Origin: an uncultured Clostridia bacterium
GTDB taxonomy: Bacteria; Bacillota; Clostridia; TANB77; CAG-508
Direction of reading: 5' to 3'
Assembly (NCBI GenBank): GCA_928721915.1
Contig: CAKMVZ010000001.1
Span: 62,001 to 126,000, forward strand
DNA length: 64,000 nucleotides
The translations under genes were made by a program, and so were the position numbers. Positions 1 to 11,716 of the stretch are shown here, one piece after another. The notes under the pieces are model-generated. The model did not search any database. It had not been told where the DNA came from and saw only the letters and a program-made list of their open reading frames with translations. Every line of letters begins with the position of its first letter. Within the stretch, counting starts at the first letter, position 1.

Positions 1-384
1 TCACCATTTTTTAAAGTAACATAAACATTAGAGCCTACCTCTCCTGATATAGAATAATTTGTTAAAATATATCCATTTGAAGTAACTATTATTCCACTTC
101 CTATCCCCAGTTTTTCCTCTGAATCTTCTATAAAAATTGATGTATTTGCTTCATTTAATTTTGAAATTCCGTACAACTGAATAAATACTATTTTTCATTA
201 AATTTTCAATGCTAAATTCACTAGCAATTGCTTCGGTCCCTGTTTCTTCCGTTTTTGGTTCTGAAACAAAATAATTTGAATTTATTCTATTTACTAAACT
301 TAACAAAATAGCAATTATGGCCATTAAAAAAATTATTATTATAAAAGTTCCAAAATAATTATTTTTTCTTTTTTCATAATACAT
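1..384 (-). CDS. HtrA/S1C trypsin-like serine protease, N-terminal part (runs off left edge)
   Basis: The start codon is at 384 and the gene leaves the window at position 1. A short cytoplasmic N-terminus is followed by one membrane segment (about residues 13-31) and a linker. After the +1 site at residue 72 the reading continues as VVGISKLNEAN, then GIGSGIIVTSNGYILTN, the layout of the first barrel of DegP/HtrA-type (S1C) proteases tethered to the membrane. In active members TN is followed by a short stretch containing the catalytic histidine (for example TNNHV). Here I read LTNYSISGEV, with serine where the histidine is expected, so activity is doubtful. The Asp and Ser of the triad lie outside the window. 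It is transcribed divergently from the NRPS gene. Confidence 0.72.
169..171 (-). other. +1 site (GTA CGG A) in the HtrA-like gene
   Basis: Zero-frame codon 72 is CGG; the unshifted frame stops six codons later. Skipping the C gives V-V-G-I-S-K and an open frame to the window edge. Confidence 0.85.
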
Positions 385-469
385 ATTTTAAATTCTCCTA
401 TAACTTAAATCTTTCATATTTTTTCCATAAAGCTATAAATTATACACTTTAATTTTTTGTCATTATGTA

Positions 470-498
470 TTGATTTTTTTTTTTAATATGAATATAAT
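470..498 (+). promoter_or_regulatory. Sigma-A-type promoter of the NRPS gene
   Basis: TTGATT (470-475) and TATAAT (493-498) are separated by 17 bases. A GGAG ribosome site lies 9 bases before the ATG at 539. It is in the intergenic space between the divergent protease and NRPS genes. Confidence 0.6.
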
Positions 499-538
499 AA
501 TTTTGAAAATTTAAGAAGCAGAAATTGGAGAAAAAAGG

Positions 539-3500
539 ATGGAAAAAAAATTTTATAATTTAAGTAACCCACAAAAATCATTATTACTTACTGAAAACTA
601 TTATCAAGGCACAAACATAAATAATATCTGTGGTACAGCAATTATAGATGATGTCTTAGATTTTGAAAAATTAGAAAAAGCTATTAATGAATTAATTGAA
701 AAAAATGATAGCTTTAGAATTAAGCTTGATAAAAAAGACGGAACTTATATTCAATCTATAAAAGAATATGAGTTTACAAAAATTGAGCTCGTTAAGCTTG
801 CTTCAAAAGATGAACTTCAAAGCTTAGAAAACTCTACTCTTAAAAATATTTTCGATATTGAAAATAAACTTTTTGAGGCAAAAATGTTTAAATTTCCAGA
901 TAATACTGGTGGATTTATGTTTAATGTTCATCATATAATAGCCGATGGTTGGACTTTGGGATTACTTTGTAGAAAAGTAATGATTGCATATTCTAAACTT
1001 ATGGGAGAAGATGCTGAGGACATATCTTCTTCTTATATTGATTACCTAAATTCTGAACAAGAATATAAAAAATCAGCAAAATATGAAAACGATAAAAATT
1101 ATTGGTTATCAAATTTTGAAATCATTCCTGAATCTGTTACAATTCCAGGTTCTTTAAGTTCTAATGAAATTTCATGTAAAGCTAACCGTAAAGAATTTAT
1201 TTTATCAAAATCTTTAGTTAGCTCTATTCAAGATTTTTGCGCTCAAAATAAAATTTCTATATTTAATTTCTTTACTGCAATTTTATCAATTTATATGTAT
1301 AAAGCAAATAATATAAATGATTTTGTAATAGGAACCCCTATTTTAAATAGAACTAATTTTAAAGAGAAAAACACAACGGGAATGTTTGTAAATGTTGCAC
1401 CTCTTAAAATACATGTTGATAATAAAAACAATTTTGCAGAATTTGCAGAATCTATTGCTCATACTTCAAAAGAAATGTTAAGACATCAAAAATATTCATA
1501 TACAAATATTTTAGAAGATTTAAGAAAAAAAGATTCTTCAATTCCTGGTTTATATAATATTATTTTGTCATATCAACTTACAAAGGCAAATAATGTTTCA
1601 AAATACCATTATGTAACTCGTTGGAATTTTAATGGAAATTGTAGTGAAGATATAGAAATACAAATATATGACTTAGATGAAACAGGAAGTTTAAATCTTG
1701 CTTTTGATTACAAAACTAATAAATATCTAGAATCTGATATTGAAAATCTATATAAAAGATTTTTATATATAATTAATCAAATTTTAGATGATAATAATAT
1801 AAAATTATATGATATTGAATTTGCAACAGAAAAAGAAAGAGATGAAATTTTAAATAAATTTAATAATACTAAAACTGAATACCCAAGAAATAAATCAGTT
1901 GTAGAATTATTTGAAGAACAGGTTAAAAATACTCCTTCAAAATCCGCTGTATTCTTTGAAGGAAATACTCTTACTTATGAAGAGTTAAATAAAAAAGCAA
2001 ATTCAATTGCTTTATACTTAATTAAAAATAATGTAAAAAAAGAAGATGTTATTGGAATATTTTTAGATAAATCTATGGAATCTATTATTTCAATTTTAGG
2101 AATTTTAAAAGCAGGATGTGCTTTTTTACCTATAGATGTTGCATATCCCAAAGATAGAATTGAATATATGGTTTCAAATTCTAATACAAAATTTATAATT
2201 ACTAATACTAATTTTGAAAAGATTTTAAAAGTAAAAACTAAAACTATAAATCTTGATAATTTTAAATATGAAGAAACAGAAAATTTAAAAATAAAAATTT
2301 TACCTGAAAATTTAGCTTATATAATGTATACATCAGGTTCAACTGGAAAGCCTAAAGGAGTTATGGTTGAACATAAGAATATTGTAAGATTAGTTAAAAA
2401 TACTAATTATATAGAATTTGGTGAAGATGAAAAAATACTTCAAACAGGTTCAATAGTTTTTGATGCTTGTACATTTGAAATTTGGGGAGCACTTCTAAAT
2501 GGATATGAATTATTTATTATAACTAAAAATGATTTACTTGATCCTATATCTTTACAAAATTATATAGAGAAACATAAAATTACAATTTTGTGGCTAACTT
2601 CTCCCCTATTTAACCAATTATCAACAAGTAACCCTTATATTTTCTCAAATATAAAATATTTACTTACAGGTGGAGATACTTTATCTCCTAGCCATATAAA
2701 TTTAGTTATGGAAAAAAATCCAAATTTAAAAATTATAAATGGATATGGTCCTACTGAAAATACTACTTTTTCAACATGTTTTAACATAAAAGAAAAATAC
2801 CAAGAAAATATTCCTATTGGATATCCAATTGCGAATTCAACATGTTACATAGTAAATAATGAATATAAACTTTGCCCTATTCAAACTGTAGGCGAACTTA
2901 TTGTTGGTGGAGATGGAGTAAGTAGAGGATATTTAAATGCTGAAAATTTAACTAAAGAAAGATTTATAAATAATTTATTTGGTGAAAAAAGAGTTTATAA
3001 AACTGGTGATTTAGCAAAATGGCTTCCAGACGGTTCTATTTCATTTTTAGGTAGAGCTGATGGACAAGTTAAAATTAGAGGAAATAGAATTGAATTAAGT
3101 GAAATTACTTCTAAAATAATGGAATATGGTAATATTAAAGAATGCACTTGTATTGTAAAAGAAATAAATGGTGCTAAAACAATTTGTGCATATTATGTTG
3201 AAAAATCAAAAGTTTTAATTAATGATTTAAGGAGCTTCCTTCGCCATAGTTTGCCAAGTTTTATGATACCTAGCTATTTTATAAAACTTGAAAAAATGCC
3301 ACTTAATGCAAATGGAAAAATAGAAAAAAGAATGTTACCTGAGCCAGATACTAGTCATGAAAGTAAAAATATAATAGAACCTAGAAACTTAACTGATAAA
3401 TTTATAGTTCAAACTTTAAAAAATTTATTAGAAGTTTCTGAAATTAGTATTGATGATTCATTTTTTGACTTAGGTGGTGATTCTTTAAATGCTATTAATT

Positions 3501-6500
3501 TTTGTAGCATAATAAATCAAAAATTTAATGTGCACTTATTAATACAAGATATATTTAAAACTCCAGTTATATCTGAGTTATCTGATAAAATAAATAATTT
3601 AAGTTTATACAAAATAGATTCAATAAAAAAAGTAAAAAAAGCTGAATTTTATGCTACTTCTCCTGCTCAAAAAAGAATTTATTTTTCAAGTATGATGTCT
3701 GATTCAAACGCTAGAGTTTATAATATCACTGGTGGTATTGAATTATCTAAAAAATTAGACATTAAAAAAGTAGAATATATTTTTAATACTTTGATAAATA
3801 GACATGAGAGTTTAAGAACATATTTTGAAATGGTAGATGGCGAATTAGTTCAAAAAATTTTAAATTCAGCCACTATAAAAATAGAAAAAATTGAAAATAA
3901 TAATCAAACTGAAGATAAAATAATTAATAATTTTGATAAACCATTTGATTTATCAAAAGCACCACTTATTAGAGTTGGAATAATAAATAGTAAAAATTAT
4001 AATATGCTTTTACTTAGCCTTCATCATATTATTGCAGATGGAACATCACTTAAAATATTAGTAAATGAATTTTGTAAATTATATAATGATGAAAAATTAG
4101 ATAATTTAAAAGTTACTTATAAAGATTATTCAGAGTATGAAAATAATTTATTAAAAACTGATATGATTGAAGAAAAAAATTATTGGGTAAATATGTTCAA
4201 AAATGGAGCTGATACACTAAATTTGCCTCTTAATTATGTAAGACCACCTTTATTTACTTTTAATGGTGCAAAAATATTTAGTAAACTTGATTGTAAAACA
4301 ACTGGAAAAATATTAGATTTTTGTAAAACTTATAATGTAACACCTTATATGTTTCTAATTTCTGTATTTTATATTTTATTAAATAAATATTCAAATAATA
4401 CTGAAATTACAATTGGAACACCTATTGCTAATAGAAACTTACCAGAAATATCAAATGTTATAGGAATGTTTGTAAATACATTAGCTTTAAAAAATCAAAT
4501 AAATCCAGATGACAATTTCTTAAAATTTTTAGGTGATATAAAATCAAATTGTATTGAAGCTTTTTCATATCAAAATTATCCATTTGATGAATTAGTAAGA
4601 ATACTTGATTTTCCTAAAAATATTAGTAGAAATCCACTATTTGATGTAATGTTTACATATCAAAATAATGGTGACCCTGAATTTAACTTAAATGGGATTA
4701 CAGCAAAATATTTCAAGCCTGATACAGGAATATCAAAATTTGATTTAAGCTTAGAAATAATTCCTAATAACAGTGAATTAGAACTTACTTTTGAATATTG
4801 TACAGATTTATTTAATAAAAAATTTATTGAAGAAATGGCAAATCATTATGTTGTTTTACTAGAAAATATAATAAAAGAACCAACTAAAAAAATTTCTCTA
4901 TATAAGATGATTTCTAATGAAGAAGAAAATAAGATTATAAATGGTTTTAATGATACTTATTTAAATTTTGATAGAAATCAAACAATTATAAGTATGTTTG
5001 AAACTGAAGTTAAACTTCATCCAAATAAAACTGCTGTAATTTTTGAAAATCAAAAATTAAGTTATAAAGAGCTTGATGAAAAATCAAATCAAGTTGCAAA
5101 TTATTTGATAAAACAAAATATTAAAAACACTGATATTGTTGGAATTATGCTAGAAAGAAGTATTGAAATGCTAATTTGTATGTTTGGAATTTTAAAAACT
5201 GGAGCTGCATATCTTCCAATTGACCCAGACTATCCAGAAACTAGAATAAATTATATTATAACAAATAGTAATGTTAAATATATTTTAACTCAAAATAACT
5301 TAATTGTTGAAAATGAAAATTGCAAATATATTGATTGTAAACTAGATAGTTCTAAAATATATAAAGAAATTAATAAAAAACCAAGCACCACTCAAACTCC
5401 TAAAGATTTAGCATATGTAATTTACACATCAGGTTCAACAGGAAATCCTAAAGGGGTTATGATTACTGTTGCAAATGTTGTTAATTTTGTTTATGGAATT
5501 TTAGAAAAAGTACCATTTGAAAAAAATACTATCATGGGATCTCTTACTACAATGTGCTTTGATATATTTGTTTTAGAATCATTACTTCCTATGATGACAG
5601 GTTTAACAACTGTTATAGCAAGTTTTGAAGAGCAAACAATTCCACAAAAATTAAATGAAATGTGCAAGAAAAATAAAATTACAGTACTACAAACTACACC
5701 ATCTAAATTTTTATTATTACTTAGTGATGATAATTCTCTTGAATATGTAAAAAATCTAGAATATTTATTATTAGGCGGAGAAGCATTTCCTTCTACCCTA
5801 CTTGCAAAGATTAAGGAGATTAGTAATACAAAAATTTTAAATGTATATGGACCTACAGAGACTACAGTTTGGTCATTTATAAAAGATTTAACACGTACAA
5901 ATAATATAACTATTGGTAAGCCACTTTCTAATCAATATGGATATGTTTTAGATGATAACTTAAATATTTTACCAGTTGGTATTCCTCGGAAATCTTTATA
6001 TTGGTGGACTTGGTGTTACAAATGGATACTTAGGAAGAAATGATTTAACAAAAGAAAAATTTATTGATAATCCATTTAAACAAAATGAAAAAATTTATAA
6101 TACAGGCGATGTTGTAAAATTACTTCAAAATGGTGAAATATATTATATTGGTCGTTCTGATTTTCAGGTTAAAATAAATGGACTAAGAATTGAACTTCGG
6201 AGAAATTGAAAAACAAATTTTAGCATTTGGAAATATCACAAATTGCGTAGTTACAGCTAAAAAAGATTCAAATAATAGAAGTATTTTATGTGCTTATTTT
6301 ACATCTGATATAAAAATTTCTATTTCAAATTTGAAATCTTTCTTAAGGAAAATTTTACCAAGTTATATGGTTCCTGTATATTTAATTCAACTAGAAGAAT
6401 TTAAATATACACCAAACGGAAAGCTTGATCAAAAAGCTTTACCTGTTCCAAAATTTATGCAAAATAAACAAAATATTATTTTACCTGAAACAGAAACAGA

Positions 6501-7923
6501 AAAGAAAATTTCATTAATAATTGAAGGACTTTTAGGTGTATCTCCAATTAGTATTACAGATAATTTCTTTGACATAGGATGTGATTCACTAACTGCACTT
6601 CGTATGCAAATTGATTTATTAAATGAAGGTATAAATGTTTCTTATGCAGATATTTTTAAACATAGCTCTATAAAAGAATTAGCTTTAAAAATAAATTCTG
6701 ATAGTACTGATATAACTGTAATTGATGATTATGATTATACAAAAATAAATGAATTAATTAAAGAAAATGATTATTCTTCTCTTAATAAAATAAAGTATAA
6801 TGATATTGGAAATATAATATTAACAGGTGCTACAGGATTTTTAGGTGCACATATATTAAATTATTTGTTAACTAAAACAGAAAAAAAGGTTTATTGTTTA
6901 GTTAGAAAAAATTCAAAATCACAAGTCGAGAAAAAATTATTATCTAAACTTCAATTTTATTTTGGAGATTCTTTAGATAAATATATAAATAATAGATTTT
7001 TTGCAATTGAATCTGATATTACTGAACCAGGCTTAGGATTAAGTAAAAAAGACTTAAATTTAATTCAAAATGCTACTTCTATTATAAATTCAGCAGCAAC
7101 TGTTAAACATTATGGTTATTATAGTGATTTTGAAAAAGTAAATGTAAATGGAGTTAAGAATTTAATACAATATAGTTTGGAAAATAACAAAAAATTAATA
7201 CATATATCAACAACAAGTGTATCTGGAAATACTGTTATTGGTGAAAAAGCAAATCAAAATATTTTTGGAAAAGATATAATTTATAATGAAAAAAGCTTAT
7301 ATGAAGGTCAATCTTTAGAAAACCTTTATGTAAAGAGTAAATTTGAAGCAGAAAAAATAATTTTAGAAAACATTTTAAACAATAAATTAGACGCTTTAAT
7401 TTTAAGAGTTGGAAATATAACACCTAGACTTTCAGATGGAAAATTTCAAATAAATGCAAATGAAAATGCATTCATGAATAGAATTATTGCATTTAATAGT
7501 TTAAAAGTTATTCCAGAAACTACTTTAGAAATACCTGTTGAATTTACTTTTGTTGATTACTTAGCTGAAGCAATTATAAAAAGTGCAGAAAATTATAATA
7601 AATCTATAAATATTTTACATTTATATAATCCAAACCATGTAACAGTTAAAACATTAATAGAATGGCTATCAACTGGAATTCAAGCTATTTCAGAAGAAAA
7701 CTTTAGAAAAACTATTAAAAAGACTTTAAATAACCCTACAAAAAAAGATATTGTATCTTTTATAACAAATGATATGGACAAAGATTATAATTTAGTATAT
7801 ATTACAGATATAAAATTAAAAAATGATTTTTCTAATAAATTTTTAGAAAAAATAGGATTTAAATGGCCAGCACCAACAGAAAATTATATTAGAAAAATAA
7901 AACCAATTATTAAAAATAAATAA
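539..7923 (+). CDS. Dimodular nonribosomal peptide synthetase with terminal thioester reductase (C-A-T-C-A-T-R)
   Basis: A protein of about 2460 residues, read through two +1 sites (codons 1817 and 1887). Domains in order: condensation (HHIIADG near 131), adenylation (YTSGSTGKPKG near 597), carrier (LGGDSL near 979), condensation (HHIIADG near 1162), adenylation (YTSGSTGNPKG near 1629), carrier (IGCDSL near 2014), and a short-chain-dehydrogenase-like reductase (TGATGFLG near 2094, YVKSK downstream). The reductase predicts release of a dipeptide aldehyde, which may cyclise to a dihydropyrazinone or pyrazinone; this architecture is known from gut Clostridia. Specificity residues read by hand are DAFLLGGTF for module 1 (valine-like) and DILSLGVVW for module 2 (substrate not assigned). 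An N-terminal condensation domain suggests acylated or in-trans priming. The first sensor kinase begins 22 bases downstream, so co-transcription is likely. No phosphopantetheinyl transferase or exporter lies nearby. Confidence 0.93.
5987..5989 (+). other. +1 site (CCT CGG A) in NRPS module 2 adenylation domain
   Basis: Codon 1817. Skipping C restores PVGIPGNLYIGG, the conserved core segment of adenylation domains; the unshifted frame ends at 6043. Confidence 0.92.
6198..6200 (+). other. +1 site (CTT CGG A) in NRPS module 2 adenylation domain
   Basis: Codon 1887 after the first shift. Skipping C restores LRIELGEIEKQI, the conserved R(I)ELGEIE core; the unshifted frame ends at 6209. The two sites are 211 bases apart and both are needed. 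Confidence 0.92.
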
Positions 7924-7945
7924 ATTTTTTAAAAGAGGTGAAAAT

Positions 7946-9764
7946 ATGTCTAAAGAAAGCTCTTTAGTATTATTACTACTTTCTACTTTAATATTATTTG
8001 TAATGCTTTATTCAATAAATAAAACAAATTCAAGAAAGAAATTAGTAAGATATTTTAGTATATTAATAGTTTTACTACTTATCTGGAATTTAGGTTTAAC
8101 TTTACAATTATTATTAGCTGAAAGACTTGGAGTAAGTCCTATTTACTTTGATTTTATAACTTATTTTGGAATAGTATTTGTACCTGTTACATTATTATTA
8201 ATAGCTGTAACATTTATAAAACCTGATTTTAAATTAAAAAATAAGCATTTTTCGCTATTAATAGTTCCTATAATTTCTCTTGCAACACTTTATACTAATG
8301 ACTTTCATCATTTATTTTATATAAAGTATTCAACAGTATTAAATGAAATTATATATGGACCATTTTTATACTTACATTTAATTTATACTTATTCATTAAT
8401 TGCAATAAGCTTAATATTACTATTAAGACACTCAATTAAATATTCTGGTGCATTTTCTATTCAATCACTTTTATTTTTAGCAGCAATTGCAATACCTGTA
8501 ATAATAAATATTGCAGGTATGTTAAACATATTTAATGGTATGGATATATACTTGACACCAATTTCATTTGCTGCATCATTTTTATTAATTGCAATATCTA
8601 TATTTAAATTTGATTTTTTAAATATAAATACTATTGCTACGCAGTTAATTATTAAGGCAATATCTGATAGCTATATAGTTTTAAATAGAGAAAATGAAAT
8701 TACTTTATGCAATAATTCATTTTTAGATAATTTTTCTATAAAAGAAGATGAATTATTGAACCATAATATTTATGATATAAAAGAAATTAGAAAAGAATTT
8801 TCAAAAGACGACTTAGATTTATCTTTTGAATTAATTAGAACAACAAAGAAAAAAATCACAACAGAAAAATATTTTAAAAGAACTGATAAATATTTTTCAA
8901 TAGATGTATCGCCTATTCTTAAAAATGATAGTTATATAGGCACTTTAATAATCTTAAAAGATGTAACTGAAAAAGAACATGATAAATTAAAAATCAAAGC
9001 AAACCAAGATTTATTAGTAGAACAAGAACGTTTAGCTTCTTTAGGACAAATGATAGGAGGAATTGCTCATAATCTTAAAACTCCTATATTCTCTGTATCA
9101 GGTGGATTAGAAGGTCTTTCAGATTTGATTAAAGAGTTTGATGAATCAATAGATGATCCAGAAGTTACAAGTGATGATATGCACGACATTGCAAAAGATA
9201 TGAGAGAGTGGATTTCAAAATTAAAAGAACATATATCATATATGTCAGATGTTATAACAACTGTTAAAGGTCAAACAGTTACAATGAGTGAATCTCAAAA
9301 TTCAAAATTTACTATTAAAGAATTATTTGATCATGTAATGATACTAATGCAACATGAATTAAAAGAAAAATTAACAACTTTAAATATTTCAAATAATGTA
9401 CCATATAATGCTTCAATTTTTGGAAATATTAATAGTTTAGTACAAGTTATTAATAATTTAATTTCAAATGCAATAGAAGCATATATGTTAACAGACAAAG
9501 AAAAAATAATTAATTTATCTGCTAATTACAATGAAGCTGATAAACATATTATTATTTCTATTCAAGACTTTGGACCAGGCCTTCCTGAAAAAGTTCAGCA
9601 AAAAGTTTTTAAAGAAATGATAACAACTAAAGGAAAATATGGAACTGGTCTTCGGGCTTTTTATGTCATATTCTAATATAAAAGCTCATTTTAAAGGAAA
9701 TCTTACTTTTAAAACAGAAAAAGATAAAGGTACAACATTTTTCATTTCAATTCCTAGTATATAA
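7946..9764 (+). CDS. Membrane sensor histidine kinase (7TM-PAS-HisKA-HATPase)
   Basis: About 605 residues with one +1 site. About seven hydrophobic segments fill residues 1-220, then a PAS-like domain (about 230-340), a dimerisation helix with the phospho-acceptor histidine in GGIAHNLKTP (near 375), an N box (NNLISNAIEAY), a G1 box (DFGPGLP) and a G2 box. The G2 box becomes GTGLGLFMSYSNIKAHF only after the C at 9653 is skipped; the frame then runs to TAA at 9764 through KGTTFFISIP, the expected last strand. Unshifted, the kinase would stop just after GTGLR and lose that end. It lies 22 bases after the NRPS and has a paralogue next door. It probably phosphorylates the HD-GYP regulator at 11717. 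The ligand is unknown. Confidence 0.88.
9653..9655 (+). other. +1 site (CTT CGG G) in kinase 1 G2 box
   Basis: Codon 570. The glycine restored is the second conserved G of GTGLG, an ATP-lid residue of HATPase domains. Confidence 0.92.
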
Positions 9765-9769
9765 AATCT

Positions 9770-9806
9770 AAAGTGATATAGATTCATTCTATATTACTTT
9801 TTTACT
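9770..9806 (+). terminator. Intrinsic terminator after kinase 1
   Basis: AGTGATATAGA and TCTATATTACT form a hairpin with one mismatch, followed by a run of T. Confidence 0.6.
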
Positions 9807-9815
9807 TTAAAACTC

Positions 9816-9844
9816 TTGACTTTCTTTAGAATTAAATAGATAAT
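9816..9844 (+). promoter_or_regulatory. Promoter of kinase 2 / HD-GYP operon
   Basis: TTGACT (9816-9821), 17-base spacer, GATAAT (9839-9844), placed after the terminator of the preceding gene. An AAAGGAG ribosome site follows before the ATG at 9887. Confidence 0.6.
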
Positions 9845-9886
9845 AAAGTATATTATACAAAAGATTTAAAGGAGAACAAATAAAAA

Positions 9887-11696
9887 ATGAATACTCTATT
9901 TTACTCATTTACAGTTGGTGTATTGCTTGCAATAATTTTAATACTTTTTACATATTTTTTAAAAAAAGTTAATAAAACTCAATTGCAACAAATATTTTGT
10001 ATTAATATGATTTTAATGATTACATCATGTATATTTGTATTTCTTCAAATGCAATTATCAACACCGCTAAATATAAAACCAATATATTTTGCGTATTTTT
10101 ATTATATTGGAATTGTATTTTTCCCGATTGCGCTTTATTATACAGTTTCAATATTTACAAATATAAAAATAGAGTTTAAAAAATCACATTTACTATTATT
10201 TATTATCCCAATAATATGTTTACTTGGATTATGGACTAATGAAAAATATGGGCTATTTTTTAAAAATTATGATATAAACTTAGATAAATGTGAATTTGGT
10301 CCGCTATTTATTGTAAATGAACTATATTCAAATATTTTATATATTATATCTATTGTAAAATTATTAAAATATTTTGGAAAAAATTTAGGATTATTTACAA
10401 ATCAATTAAACTTATTCATCGTTGGAATTATATTTCCATTTTTCTTAAATATTTTAGGACTTTTAAGAATAATAGATGTAACAATATATATAACACCAAT
10501 TTCACTTTCAATTTCATTAATTTGTTTTACGCTTGCATTATTTAGATTCCAACTTTTAGACACTTTACCTATTGCTCTTACAAAAATAGTTGATAGAATC
10601 TCAGATGGATATATTGTTTTAAATGAAAAAAATATTATTACAAATCACAATTTTCCATTTTTACAAATTTTCGAAATTGAAAATATTGAAATTGATTCAA
10701 GACATTTATTTGATTTACTAAGTTTAGACTCTTTCGAAGGACTAAACGAAGAAATTGCAATAAGTGCTCTAAAATCTGTTAGAGATTCAAATGAAACTTT
10801 AATCTTTGAACAAGAATTTATTAATTTAAAAAAATATTTAAGATTTGAAATAAATTGTATTAGAAATAATAATATTTTTATTGGTTCTTTAATTCTTGTA
10901 AAAGATGTAACTGAACACCATAAAGATTTAGAAATAATAAAAACAAACCAAAATATTTTGATTGAAAAAGAAAGATTGGCTTCACTAGGACAATTAATAG
11001 GTGGAGTTGCACATAATCTTAAAACTCCTATATTTTCAATAAGTGGTGCAACTGAAGGACTAAATGATTTAATAGAAGAATATAAATCTTCAATAACAGA
11101 TGATAAAGTTACAGTTCAAGATCATTTGGAAATTGCCCATGATATGTCTGTTTGGGTACAGAAAATAAAAGAATACTTAGAATACATGTCAGATGTTGTA
11201 ACAGCAATTAGAGGTCAAGCTGCATCTTTTACCGATAATACTTATGAAACATTTACAATAGATGAATTAATAAAAAGAGTAAATATCCTAATGAAGCATG
11301 AATTACAGCAAGCTTTAGTTACATTAAATATTTCATATGATTTAACTAAAGAAATTAAATTACAAGGAAATATTAATAGTTTAATACAAATTTTAAATAA
11401 TTTAATTTCAAATGCAATTCAAGCTTATGAGGGTGCTCCAAATAAAACAATTGACATGAATATTTCTAATACAGAAAAATATTTAAAAATTACAATTACT
11501 GATTATGGAGTTGGCATTTCACCAGACGTTAAAGATAAATTATTTAAAGAAATAGTTTCAAATAAAGGAAGTAATGGAACTGGTCTTCGGACTTTTCATA
11601 TCATATTCAAATTTAAAAGCTCAATTTAATGGAGATTTAAAATTTGAATCAGAGGAAAATAAAGGTACAACTTTTGAAATTACATTACCTATTTAA
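9887..11696 (+). CDS. Membrane sensor histidine kinase, paralogue of the preceding kinase
   Basis: About 602 residues with the same order of parts as its neighbour: roughly seven membrane segments, a PAS-like domain, the acceptor histidine in GGVAHNLKTPIFSISG (near 376), the N box NNLISNAIQAY, the G1 box DYGVGI and a G2 box. The G2 box reads GTGLGLFISYSNLKAQF only after the +1 site, and the frame then ends at 11696 with KGTTFEITLPI. The +1 site falls at the same glycine as in kinase 1, so it either predates the duplication or this sequence favours it. The response-regulator gene starts 20 bases downstream with an AAAGGAGG site, which makes that protein the natural partner. Confidence 0.88.
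11588..11590 (+). other. +1 site (CTT CGG A) in kinase 2 G2 box
   Basis: Codon 568, aligned with the site in kinase 1. Skipping C turns GTGLRTF into GTGLGLF. Confidence 0.92.
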
Positions 11697-11716
11697 TTTA
11701 AAGGAGGTTTTTAAAA

